A stretch of DNA of 62,000 nt from Glandiceps talaboti (taxonomy: Eukaryota > Hemichordata > Enteropneusta > Spengelidae), in contig NC_135559.1 in the NCBI RefSeq assembly GCF_964340395.1, positions 7,356,259 to 7,418,258 of the forward strand, given 5' to 3'. The notes under the pieces were generated by a model. The model was not told the origin of the DNA, made no database searches, and was given only the letters and a program-made list of their open reading frames with translations. Made by a program: the position numbers and the translations under genes. Within the stretch, counting starts at the first letter, position 1; each line of letters begins with the position of its first letter. This document shows, in pieces, positions 1 to 13,059 of the stretch.

Positions 1-576
1 CAGCATACTCTCGGAGTATTTAATACCAACTTTGTCACAATATTTACGAAGAATTTGTCCCGGGAAACGTACAAGATCATCGGAATCAATAATTATCGGC
101 GGTTGTTTCAGCTTATTTATGACGTGTACATAAAATTCGTAGAGCTCCTGGACACCTGACATCTGTACGGCCCTCTCCTCCGGGTGGCGTGATTCAGTCC
201 CGCAGAATGCTTTGTACAGAGACGCGATTGACTTTTCGGGATTTCTAATCAAGAACGTGTGTTTAAATCCACGAGGGATAAGATTGAAATTGCCCTGGAG
301 GCTAAATGCCATGTCTTTTGAGAACACAACTGACATATCAGGGTTACATGTTTCAAATGTCGTCTTGACGGCACCATAACTGTACTCCGGCCACTCATCC
401 TCGTCATCGTCGCCGATTTCATCGCCGAAAAGATACGACGTGTAATACAATTCGTGATAAACGGCAGTGTGTTTTTGTGTTGCCATGGCAAACTCTACAG
501 GTACGGAACGAGTTCGAGGATATGTCCACAGAGCCACACGAGTTGGGCCACCTGCAATATCGTTAACACTTGCCAT
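1..576 (-). CDS. Sulfotransferase-fold protein, 5' part (runs off window)
   Basis: An open frame of 192 codons reads without a stop from an ATG at 576 down to base 1, so the 3' part lies outside the window. The product begins MASVNDIAGGPTRVALWTYP. The segment ALWTYPRTRS is the P-loop-like PAPS-binding motif seen in the sulfotransferase-like domain that several invertebrates carry in proteins named branched-chain-aminotransferase-like. Further along, HTFLIRNPEKSIASLYKAF is the second typical block (the 3'-phosphate-binding region with R, S and the following helix). Downstream come an acidic loop (GDDDEDEW) and a stretch ending IIIDSDDLVRFPGQILRKYC, also usual for this family. Substrate unknown; a cytosolic enzyme is likely because no signal peptide is visible. 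An internal ATG at 491 opens a different frame with no family similarity and was set aside. The family call rests on motif recognition only; whether an aminotransferase domain follows cannot be seen. Confidence 0.75.
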   Translation of the reverse strand, partial: MASVNDIAGGPTRVALWTYPRTRSVPVEFAMATQKHTAVYHELYYTSYLFGDEIGDDDEDEWPEYSYGAVKTTFETCNPDMSVVFSKDMAFSLQGNFNLIPRGFKHTFLIRNPEKSIASLYKAFCGTESRHPEERAVQMSGVQELYEFYVHVINKLKQPPIIIDSDDLVRFPGQILRKYCDKVGIKYSESML

Positions 577-769
577 TTATGTTGCCTTTTTACCTGCCGA
601 CGATAAAAACAAAAGAAAATTATGAAATTGGGTTGCGAGCGCTCTTTACACAAAAATTGCCAATTGTATCATCACAAAAGTCCGCCGCCTCTGTATTTTG
701 TCTGTATCTATATCTCTGTCCTCTGTATTTGTCTATCATCATGTCTTGCTCTGTGTGGCTCTCCCTCAA

Positions 770-815
<46 letters not shown>

Positions 816-1570
816 ATGTCTATATCCCTGTCCCTCTCTGTATGTTTGTCTCTTTCTCTCACTATCTGTCTCTTTTGCCACTATTCCGTGGCATCGAATC
901 TCTTCTCACAGGGTGATCATGAAGAGAGGTCTTCGAAGCCGTGGATAGCCTCTAAAACTGCACCATACTGTCAATCAAATAAAGTTGTCTTGTACTTAGC
1001 AATAAATGAAACTATTTGTTTGGCATATAACTTCCATTACGCCTCGCAACATGTTCAAACTCAATCCATACTACAAGAATTAACAATTTTGCAATATGAA
1101 TGGTAATTAATAACATGCCAATCAAATGCCACTTTTGTCGGTAATTGGATAGGTTTGAATAGGGCGCAACACGATTACAGGATCCCCATTAACGACCTCC
1201 AGTGACAGGGTGACCCGGTGACCCGACATTGTGTCACCCCGGACAAGCCGATACAATTGACGAGTAATGGCATATCGTATTAACATAGCAAGACGTATTA
1301 CAGTCACCTGCATGGAATATTAAACGGTTACTTTACGAGAAGTCATGACTTTTTGACCTCGTATTTATATGTTCATGATATCCCAAACCAATGGTTTATT
1401 TATTTAGCTGATTTTATAGCATGTTTCCCATGAAAGTGGTCCCATCCAATAAGTCTGCTAGTATAAATTATAGTCCGTGAATAGAATACTAATGCAACGT
1501 GTGCATGATTTCGTTCCTATAGCCTCTATCTTTATCCACATAGTCCTCCATTTTCAGGCAATCAAATACC

Positions 1571-1664
<94 letters not shown>

Positions 1665-1712
1665 TGCCATTCTGCCATGTTCAAAATTCAGAATGGCACA
1701 AGCTGTATCAAA

Positions 1713-2081
1713 GTGGCCATATCGATGACGATTGGGTATTTATTTTGGATTTTTAATTTATTAAACAATTTTATCATGACATCCTACTTGAAAAATCAAT
1801 GTGAAACAACATATGCCAAGTCTGTGTTTGTAACTCAATACATTGCAAAAAGCTATAAAAAAAAAACCAACAAAAAAACACCCTGTAAATTGTTTGTTAT
1901 TGTACGTACAATAACAAATATTTTGCACATTTTATTAATCTTTTTTGCAATTTATTGTGTTACAAACACAAACTTGGCATATGTTGTTTCACGTTGATTT
2001 TTTCAAGTAGAAAGTCAGCATAAAATTGTTCTATAAATTAAAAATCCGAAATAAATACCCAATCCCCATCCATATGACCAA
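1713..2081. mobile_element. Long palindromic MITE-like element
   Basis: The two halves are inverted copies of each other around a perfect 18-base palindrome, TTATTGTACGTACAATAA, at 1898-1915. The left arm has GATTGGGTATTTATTTTGGA, a AACAATTTTATCATG block and CAACATATGCCAAGTCTGTG; the right arm carries the reverse complements with scattered changes. No coding capacity. Related copies with the same centre occur at 51277-51606 and, as a partial copy, at 46833-47040. Confidence 0.75.
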
Positions 2082-2221
2082 TTGTCTTAAGTCATTATTA
2101 GAATAGTTTATTACATTGCTAGTAGGACTTTCCTCGACATTTTTTATATGTATAATTAATTACGTCATCGTATCGTCCATAATTTATAGATCGTTGATAG
2201 TGTACAGCAATATTCTTCAGT

Positions 2222-2588
2222 ATGGCCTAATAAAAAAATTGTGTGGTTCCGATTACATTCAATTTTAAAATAGGTGGGGTAGGTACATTTTTTTTAATTA
2301 TATTTTTTTCTGTGTGAGTGTCTAGTTCAGGTTTTCGATTGTTTTCCAAATGGTCTCTGTGTTGTTTATTTCTTCCTATCAGATGTACAACCATTACAGA
2401 TTGGAAGAACAGTTTTTTATTATCTTTTTAATTTGGTGTCAGTTTCCGTATGCACTATTTCTCATGAGACTTCACAATTTTTGCGATTTTCTTATTTTTT
2501 TCTCGGATATATATAAAAAATGTTTAGGGTCGGCAGTGAAAAGCTAGGTGGGGGTCGGGTAACTGGAACCAAACAATTTAGGCCTAAG
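2222..2588 (+). mobile_element. TIR element, GGCCTAA family, copy A
   Basis: Starts GGCCTAATAAAAAAATTGTG and ends with CAATTTAGGCCTAA, so the ends are inverted repeats. The interior (TGTGTGAGTGTCTAGTTCAG, AGATTGGAAGAACAG, TTTAGGGTCGG) recurs at 53199-53578 in the same orientation and at 4323-4715 and 50237-50517 in reverse. Non-coding; a non-autonomous DNA transposon family of about 280-390 bp is the simplest reading. Confidence 0.75.
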
Positions 2589-4322
2589 CAGAATACTGTG
2601 GGTATGTTTGAATTTATTATGCAGCAGAAAGTACGCCCAAAAAGTCAGCTCATGCCCCTTTAAGACTAATTCGCTATCGCAAGTTTTTACTTCTCTGAGT
2701 ATTTACAAGTAAATTGATAAAAAACAGCATTTTCCGGATACCACCGTTTTCCTTATTTTTGTAGCAATTTACAACACAATGATGTGCGCATGCGTTGTGA
2801 TCTTAAATGTCCTTGGCGGTTTTATTCCCACCGCACTGTAAGTGTCTATTGATATCATATATCTTCGCCACGTGCCAGACACATATATATGACTTTATAT
2901 ATTTTAAGAATAACAACCTATGAACTATTAACGCAGTGAAGAATTCATATTTTACCGGTTTGTCAAAAGAAATGCTAGCGTTCGATTCGCGATACTTGAA
3001 TTGAATTAGCAAGGTATTATGTAACCTTATTACACGATACAACATGTGAACGTGTAAAGAGTTACGATGTCGGACATGTTACGACTTTTATATCGCCCTA
3101 ACATGTCGTCAATGGTTGAAGCTAGCTGTTCAAACACGATTTCTGGGTCATTGGATATGACTTCTTAGCTTATGGCATACTGTGGCCTAATTCATTACAA
3201 TTCAGACCCGATCGATTCGATTGTTTTCGTTCACACTGTGGTAGAGTTATGATGGGCGTTGACCAGCGATGCCTTTACACGCATTGTCTACCAGCAACAG
3301 GTAATAAGCTTATTACCCGTCCTTTTTGCGAACAACTGTTCGCCAGATTTACACAAATGACTACAAAATGGCTGACCTGTATGCTCAGGAGGCAGTTTAC
3401 TCGATACAAAATCCAAGTGTCTGTGTGAATAGTGTGTGTTCGTACACGGTTTTGTTGACTACGGTATTGTACTGTGCTAACCGGGTATCAGGGCTTAGGC
3501 GATCGATATGATTGCTATGAAAACATCAAAGTGCACCACACATTAAATATCTCAATCACTCGGACTCACCTGTCTTTTACTACGTGAAACAGTCTGTATA
3601 TAAACACTCAGCAATGATCAACCCTGGATTGTGACAGCTGGCTTCGTAGCTTTTGCGGCGTCTGAACGCAGAAACGATGACACCATACAGTCCGACACTG
3701 CAGGCCTTGCATATTTTAAAGAGTGGAATGTGCCTCGTGAAGACTCGTTTGCTGTCAGTACACAGTATGCAAATGATATCGCATTCAAGCTCTTTCAGGT
3801 GTAACGGCCCGGTCAAATGCTGGTAGGCATGGTACATCTTGCGGTATGGCTGTAATGTAGCGATGCTACCAAATAATTATGTATGTGTAGTGACATTCCA
3901 GTATGTAGCCTTGTTTTCTGGAGACACGCTATGATGTCGAGGTTGTCATGGTAACAGAATCATTACTAGTATGTCCAGACGTGTTTTTTTTAAAGTAACG
4001 CTCTATTGTTTGCGAGCTGTACAGTGCTGTTAATTTTTTGAAGAAAAAATAAGTTTTCTTGAGGATACACGAAAGGTCAAGGGTCAACCAGGTCCCTGGT
4101 TACGCGATCTATTTTTGGAGACTGAAGTCGCAATGTTTGTCAATTACATTAAATGGGTGAGAATTGGTATTTATTCGGATTTGTAGTTAGTAAAATAAGT
4201 TATTCTACTTTGCCACTTCAAAAACACAGTGTAAAATAGAATTGACAAAGTGCATATAAACTGAAAAAAAAAGTTTGTTATTTATTAGTGTTTCTTTTGT
4301 GTACTATTCCGCCACGGTTTTG

Positions 4323-4715
4323 AAGCCTAATAAAAACAGTTGATTGCTTGCACTTACCTGACCCCTGACCCCTGACCCCTGACCCCACTTAGATTTTCAC
4401 ACCGACCCTGAACTTTGTTTACGTATTCGAGAAAATTTTTGAATAAAATCGCGAAGTCTCGCAAGAAATAATGGATGCGGAAACTGACCTCAACTTAAAA
4501 AGACAATATAAAACTGTCTGTAATGGCTGTACATCTGATTGGAAGAAACCAATAACACAGAGACCATATAGAAAACAACGGAAAACATAACTACCTGAAC
4601 TAGACTCTCACATATGAAGAAAAAAAAATAAAAAAAAAAATAAAAAAAAATATACCTACTCCACCTATTCTAATATTGAATGTAATCGGAACCACACATT
4701 GTTTTTACGCCTAAT
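4323..4715 (-). mobile_element. TIR element, GGCCTAA family, copy B (reverse)
   Basis: Reverse-orientation copy of the element at 2222-2588. Shared blocks read in reverse include GAACTAGACTCTCACA, CTGTACATCTGATTGGAAG and TGTAATCGGAACCACACA. Ends are AGCCTAATAAAAACAG and TTTTTACGCCTAAT. A short tandem run of ACCCCTG (4359-4385) sits near its left end. Confidence 0.7.
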
Positions 4716-4786
4716 GGAAGTAACATAGAGATGTACTGGAAATGAAAGTCTCCATTTGCATAACCTTACAACATACATGCATTTGC

Positions 4787-5111
<325 letters not shown>

Positions 5112-5148
5112 CTATATATATATATAACTATATATATAACTATATAGT

Positions 5149-5257
5149 ACTGGAACTCTTTCTTGGTTGTAACTCGGAGTTTCACGCATAGTGCGATAAT
5201 CAGACAACTGTTGTCTATGCGTGAATATCCGAGTTACAACCAAGAAAGAGTTCCAGT
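5149..5257. repeat. Strong inverted repeat (hairpin)
   Basis: Arm 1 (5149-5191, from ACTGGAACTCTTTCTTGGTT to TCACGCATAG) pairs with arm 2 (5214-5257) over about 43 bases with three or four mismatches; loop about 22 bases. The arm sequence GAAAGAGTTCCAGTACTACC also appears at 4930-4950 near the preceding TA array. Confidence 0.85.
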
Positions 5258-6328
5258 AGTACCTAAACTATATATATATATTTAAGTAGAATTCATCATG
5301 CATTCATGAGTGGAAAAATCCTGTCGATGTCTTCTAGTTCTGAACCCAGAAACGATGACGTCATAATACTAATAAATAGCAAACTTGTTCAGTTTATATG
5401 GACTTTGTCAATTCTGTTTCGCCTTGTGTTTTGAAGTGGCAACGTGAAATAACTTATTTTACAAAGTAAACAGGTACTAGGTAATTTGTCACTACTATCT
5501 AACGTTGTATGCGCCTCGGCGATGAAATCATCTTCTAACCTTTTCTACTACTTCGTTCAATAAATCTCCAATCCATTTTTCATTAAAATCCGTCCAGAAA
5601 AAAATAAGGGTCAGAATGCGATGTTTTAGAACAGGGACCAAGTTTTGCCATATTTTACTACATTGTATATTCATCAACTACGTGGAAAAATAATAGTTTG
5701 ACGATTTTCTTGATAACAAACTAGGAGGTGAACAATCACATTTTTGGAATGGCTTCAAAAGGGACAAAAAAAAAGTCGAAATACTTTGCTTTTTTTCCTC
5801 CTCATAAGAAACCAAACCTAAACCGAGACATCAAATTCAATATTCCAGTAACCGCATTAGAGCCGTAAGATATATATTGATGTGACGTTATACGAGTTTC
5901 CAGCAATGCACGTGAAGATTTTTATTAACGATTATAATATCGAATTCCATCATTGGCAGCCTTAGGCCACCATACACGTGACAGTACAGTGAGTTGATAA
6001 TTGTGTATGCAAAAGTTAAATACTGGGCCGGCCTCAGAATTCAACTTTGAATAACTGCAGTAAATAATATTGTGGTTTGTGACGTCACAATCATATTAAT
6101 ACGACCAACTGTTTAGTGACCACACACACGTCAATGACAAACAACTTTTGTCCATTTCTATTTATAGCACATATCATGTGATTAATGAGATTACAACTAT
6201 ATCCTATAACAATGAAACAAACACAATTGTTTACCTTGGAAGTCACAATACCGCATGGTACTGGACATTTGCGCTAATAATTTGTCTCTCCTATACTCTA
6301 AATTACACTCTTTCCCTATAGCTGTATT

Positions 6329-6330
<2 letters not shown>

Positions 6331-6395
<65 letters not shown>

Positions 6396-6514
6396 AATTG
6401 TGATCTGGAGAGCCAGCGAAACACAAGCAGGGACAGAGCGACTGATAGAGACACAGCCAGCCGGCCAGACAGACAGGCATATGTAGAGATACAAACACAG
6501 ACAGACAGACATGC

Positions 6515-6593
<79 letters not shown>

Positions 6594-6596
6594 GAC
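6331..6596. repeat. CAGA microsatellites
   Basis: Two (ACAG)n arrays, 6331-6394 and 6499-6596, separated by degenerate repeat. Open frames here on either strand (DRQT or SVCLSVCL repeats) are artefacts of the repeat. Confidence 0.9.
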
Positions 6597-7546
6597 AGAT
6601 AGATAGCTAGATTGAGGGTTGGCAAGTAATGAGACTTCTGATGTGTTGAGTGAATCATAATGTGCAATTCTAAAACAGGAGCAGGCATCACATCAGGTGA
6701 TGAATAAATAACACATTAAAGAGTGTCCTACTTTGTAAAGGGTCCATGCATTTATTGTTACCGCGATTACAATGACTTATATACCCAACATAATATACAA
6801 ACAAACAAACAAACAAACAAACAAACAAACAAACAAAAACAATGTTTCAAAATTGCATAATCTTTTTATTTTCCTATTAATATCATACTATAAGTTTCAC
6901 TACACATTAGTTTCCATTCACTTTTATATAACGGAAACATACATGTTTTATACAAAAATACATTCACATATATATAAATCAGAACTATGAGATATATATG
7001 GAGAGTAACATATACTGTAATTATGAATATTGGCATGAACCGAGTTCACCAAAGGATTACGTATATGGATTCCAAATTGCCATTTTTTTCATGATTTTTT
7101 CATAAACCATATTTATCTGGAGGTATGATTTTTTTTTATTCCCAACATTTTATTTTCTTTCAAGCAGACTCGGAAACTACTTGTGACCGTAAGGGGGTTT
7201 GCCACCGTGACTACTCGTCTTTTGACTCTGCAAGACAAGGCCCCTTAGGTACGTTACTGTGATTAAACGAAGAAAAAGTGGCATCGGGGAACAATGTATA
7301 ATTTGTATTCAAACATCAGAAGTTGATTGTTTGATTGCTAATGCTATCTATAGGATGTATGCATGGATTATCACGACATGTATATTAGCACCATTTAGAA
7401 GCGGTTTTATTTGGCAATTGAACAATACAAAGTTTCTAAACCCAGTTTGGGTCCCCTTAACTTAATGCAAACTGTGCTGTTGATTATCATGCTGCGCAGT
7501 ACATAATTATTGTCCTAATGACAATCATAATGCTTCAAATTTCTTA

Positions 7547-8804
7547 TTAAATAGCTTCTGGTTCCGAATCAACAACCCATACGTTGGTGGGGTGAATTGG
7601 ATACATATTACTAGTCTCAAAGGAAAACAAGATAGCTGGATTCCGGAAGCCTCTTGGAAGCTCTTCGCAGCGAAGGGGAATTTGAACCAAACTGACTTCG
7701 CCTCTACCATTTGAACTGATGTAATGTAATTTATCACCTTGCTCATGAACTATTGTGAAAGCATCTTTAGAGTAGTGGTACACAACTCGAAATATGTACT
7801 CTGGTATATTTTTCTCCTCTGCATCTTTGTGGTCAAACTGAAAAAAACACACAGTGGAATTAGAACCCAAACCTGCTTTCTCTTGCAGTGGTGCATCACG
7901 TTCAATCACTCGACTCAGTATCGATGATACACGGCCGGTTGCGTCCTTATCATATCATGCATATCCTATAAGAAGAGCGCCTACATTTTGTACAACGGCC
8001 AATCTTTCAGTCTATCATGCAATCGCACACGTACAATTTCCATCCGTCAGTATGATTGGATGGCGGTACGGTTCACCCCCCCCCCCCGATAACATTGTTT
8101 GTTTCATCAGAAGGGTGTCTAAAAATATGGACGGATTTAAATGAAACTCAATGAGTTCTCAGTTCAAAGGCTCACAAATGCCATGGTTAAACTAAACATA
8201 CAGACATTGCAGGCAAACGATAATTACATTTCACAAAGGTGAAATGACACGTTTAGGCATAAGCTTACACAAATGAAGGAATGACAGTTTATATCCTTCA
8301 ATTTTAGAAGCATGACATATTTAAGAAATCAAATTTGGCATAATAAAAACTGCAAAGAGGAATTACAACACCGTATGGGTCAACTGTTTTACTTTCAAAC
8401 CCTTTTTATCTGAATAGACAGATGAATTATGGGATGTACGCTCGAAATGTCTTTTTTTTCACGAAATATCCCTAAAACACGTATCCACTTTTCCGTCTAA
8501 AGTTTGGTAAACACGAACATCATTAACAAACATCTCAAAACTTCGAGTAAAAACAAAGGTACAAACGATCAAAAAGTCATAAAAAATCACTCCAACTTTT
8601 AACATTCCATTTAAGGAGGAAAGTTGGCATTCGTCTGAAATGACCGCCACTGTATAGCACCTAAACACCAAGCGCCATAAACACTGCTTCATGCTAAACA
8701 AACAAACAAACAAACACTCACTCACTCACTCACTCTCTCACTCACCCACCCAACAAACAAACAAGCAAATAAATAAATAAATAAACAAATAATCAAATTA
8801 ATTA

Positions 8805-8861
<57 letters not shown>

Positions 8862-8898
8862 AAATAATAATAATTTAATGAATGGATGAATGAATGAA

Positions 8899-8958
<60 letters not shown>

Positions 8959-10146
8959 GTATTTTGGAACCTTGTGGAAGATCCTGTCTATAATATTAGA
9001 CTGAGTACCCCCCCCCCCTCGACTTTTTTATCATAACTATTTCATAATCCAAATATCTTAATATATGATGTCATCAGTATTAATGATATGGATAAACTTC
9101 TAAATATATATTTACTCCTAAGAAATTATTCTTATATTAAGTAAGTTTGAGAATTTGTTCATTTTGTGAACTTAATTGTGAACTTGCATTTGTGACAAAA
9201 TATATTAATAAAGCAATTGTTACCTCCTTGATCTGCATTTGATTGTTTACCACTCTGAGGTAGAATACACTATCTTTATATTCATCACTAATATTTATCC
9301 CTGGCATACAGATATTAAAGCGTTGACCATCCTTCGGAGGATGGCTTGGTTCATCTTTCGATTGTGCTGAGGGATGAAACGACCTGCGTCTAATAAGCAT
9401 TAATTTCCACAGCACTACATTAAATAAGAAATATAGAACAGACAAAATTACAAACTCGTCAATAACGAGTTTCACTTCTAGTCAGACAAAATGTATTGTA
9501 AATTGTGTGTTCCATGTGCCCTAGCCGCAACATGATTTTTCCCCTATGAAATAACCAAAGATATATTCATTAAAATTGGTCGATTATTTAGAAAAAGACA
9601 TTGTACCTGTTAATTAGGGGTCGGTTATCTGCAGGTAGTGTTGTTTATGGTAAGTTTAAATCCTGCTGAGTGACAGCGTGATTTGGTTTTGAATCTGTCA
9701 CAATTGTAAAACTGCATTAATTGTAAGTAGAGTGCTATTTTTCGATCAGACAACCACAACATATTCACTGAAAAGTTTTATATTAGACATTTTACATATT
9801 AACCAGTGCAGAAACAGGCTGAGACCGTGATCGTTGTTGTTGGATCAAAGACTTGTTGATAACCAAGAATATATTTGATTTCATTTATCGATCGAGCACG
9901 ATAGAAAGGCATACTTTAGGTATGCCATGCCTAATACAGGGGCACTGCGGTGACTTAGGGGGCACACTCTACGTCATGCCTTTATATAAAACCGGAATAC
10001 AAGTTTCTCATACCTAACAACTCAGACCACTGTAGAATCTATTGTGGTCTGAGCTATAACTGAGAGACTAAAGATTTCCCTGGGATGCTCCAGGCATTGA
10101 AGAATTCCCATACCGAATACAGGGGCGCCATAGCTATGATTATGAA

Positions 10147-10232
<86 letters not shown>

Positions 10233-10288
10233 TTGCGCTCTGCCACTGCGGTATAGAGCACTGTCTTAGCAGATTGATACTCACCGAG

Positions 10289-10375
<87 letters not shown>

Positions 10376-12493
10376 TGCTAGGGACATCGCATGTCTCTAG
10401 CTCTCATGTCTATATAGGGACCGAGAAGTACCTTCTATGTTTATATATAGCTAAGGCCTTAGTTATATATATACATAGATATCCTAAACTTCTTCTCGAA
10501 GAAGTTTATCCTTGAGGATATATCTATCTTCTACCTTCCAACAAACTACACGGAATATGTGGAGAATTCAAAATGACTATATGTGACCTGAGTTTTCACC
10601 CATGTCTCCACGTGTGTCGATATCGAACTTTTTATCTTCCCCGTCATTTTTCTCAGCCTCAGTCATACGTAGGAAACCATCTTTTCTGCGACTCAAATGA
10701 GACCAGATCTGAACTGGCGACTCTTCCAATAGTGACCAACATATATCCTGCGAAGGAACATACATTTGACAATAACTGAAAGGGTATTTTAAAAAATCAA
10801 AATACATCAGAAAAACAATATCGACAGAAACCAAAACAGAAATGAAAGAAGCGTGCTAAGGTCCGAGTCATCTGTACGTTATCAATTCTGGTTATAGTTT
10901 GACAAAGAATTAGGAAAGGCCACAGCCGAAATTAATGGGAATGGATAATTTAGCATTCTTATTAAAGAACGTATAAAAAGCAACCTTTGTTTTTTGCAAG
11001 TTTATCAGTATTTTACCGGATAGTTGAGTCTACAAAGTTTTGAAATAATTCAAGTTACTCATGAACTATAAAATTGTCAAAAATACCCCCATATATCGTG
11101 ACTAGTTATCCCAATCATTTGATTTGATCACCATATGATTGTCGGATTTTGGCCCACAATACTAAACAGAATCACACTCCGTCGCAATTGATTGAAAAAG
11201 GGGCCAGTAATTTTCTAAGGCCGTAAGCGAGTAATAAAAATAGCTTATATACCCCTCCTCCACCCCTCCCCCCCAAAAAAAACTGCTAACATTCTAACTT
11301 TTGATTCAAGTAAGTTGACATAAAAAAATCTTCTTCCAAACATGACAATTATAATTAGAGTAACCATAGTGATAAATCGGCGTGTGTTTTGGATTTTTTA
11401 ATTAATAAAAATAAATTGCTGTGTTTTTCTACTGCCAAATTAATGTCTAGCAGGATCGACAAAGTCCGTATTTATAGTTCAATGACAAACATACGTGGAA
11501 AAGGTTTGTTATTGTATTAATAGGAAGTTGCTCGTAAATAATCTACGTAAACACCCAAGTTCCCAAGTCACGTCTAGTCTGTGCGTGCATTTGTCGCTTC
11601 CCCATATCTTAAGAGTCACCTTGCAGAGATAATTTGAAATGTGTGTATTCAGTTTGTTAATAAACCACTTCATGTACGTACAATTACAAATTTTCTAAAT
11701 GTCATTAAACTTTTTGTGCAATTTCGTGAGTTACAAAGACACTCGGTTTATGTTATCTCATTATTGTTTTTCGAGTAGAAAAAAAAACATGGCAAAAAAA
11801 AAAGGAATGTCAACTTCTCGCCTATGGACACAACGCCACATTTACATACCTCCGTGCATGGATCGATGGGTAGTGCCGGGATCAACTGTAAAATCAAAAA
11901 GTATAAAAATCAAAAAGATGAGTACGTGTTGTTACTTGCTAACGTTCAATAACAATACCCCTTAGTTTCGTAGAAACGTAGAAATTAAACACGGAAATTT
12001 CTAAGCAGAAAATGAATTAAAAACTGTTAGTATATACTTAGATTTATTGTTGCAATGGTAACTGTTTACAGAACATTTGTTTTCCGGTAATATATTTTGA
12101 AAGTTGTTATTTGAACGTGAACGTGAACGGCTGAAGATTCCTCTTCCAACGCGAACAATACGGATTCTTCAGGTTGGATTTGACAATGACCATGATGTGT
12201 ATGAGAGATGTTACACGAAATGTAAAGTCTATAGTTGAATCACAGTGAAAGAAACTACATAAACAGAAAGACGATTCAACCAAAAATAGAGTTATTAACA
12301 ACTGATCAGGCAACTAGTCAATCCGAACATCATATAAATCATGATATGTAAATGATATTATGCCACCGACATTATATCGTACCTGTAAAAAAAAAATCAT
12401 GTTAATACATTACATTTCTGGTTATTTTACACCACCGGCAAAGCGTTGCGACATACAACACTGCAGTACCTGTACAACGTTGAATGGGCGCAC

Positions 12494-12558
<65 letters not shown>

Positions 12559-13026
12559 GCGTGTGCGTGTGTGTGTGTGTGTAATTAGAATTGTCTTCTG
12601 GCATTGTTAAAACGGTTAATTATAAGCTTATATTAGAGATTTCCTCAACGTTTAAAAAAGTGTTCATAAGTTAATCTTGAATAGTTACCTGGTTTGAGTT
12701 CAGTCGATTGCAAATAATGGTTTAGTATGCTTCAGTATGTAGAATACTGCGAGTAAGTTTCAAATGTGCAGAAAAAACTATACCCCAAAACGTGCGCCGC
12801 TTTAAAATATATCAAATTCTCAAACGAGAGATGTAAGAGAGTGAATGGACTTACACTTTTTCCCTCTGGTTTGATCTTGAGCACATAAGAATCGTCTTCT
12901 TGTCTGAATTTGAGTGTCAACTCTGCTCGCACGTGCATACTTTCCTGAATGGAAGGAAATATGAGTTAATTGTACTAGATATTTCATATAGGTATAAACA
13001 GTTTCTATCAAATATCTGATCAATGG

Positions 13027-13059
<33 letters not shown>

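Noticed and set aside
249-491. Minus-strand frame of 80 residues starting MPWQHKNTLP
   Set aside because: Overlaps the sulfotransferase-like frame, which has recognisable motifs in a different phase.
3580-3837. Minus-strand frame of 85 residues rich in cysteine
   Set aside because: No recognisable domain, no partner exons or paralog; could be chance. Not excluded as an exon.
9137-9475. A longer minus-strand protein beginning [20 protein letters not shown] with a membrane helix
   Set aside because: A good acceptor (TTTCATCCCTCAG) inside it matches the phase of the upstream exon, so the hydrophobic part is intron.
10235-10290. tRNA-derived element between TA arrays
   Set aside because: No A-box/B-box pair or cloverleaf could be made out in the 55-base unit.
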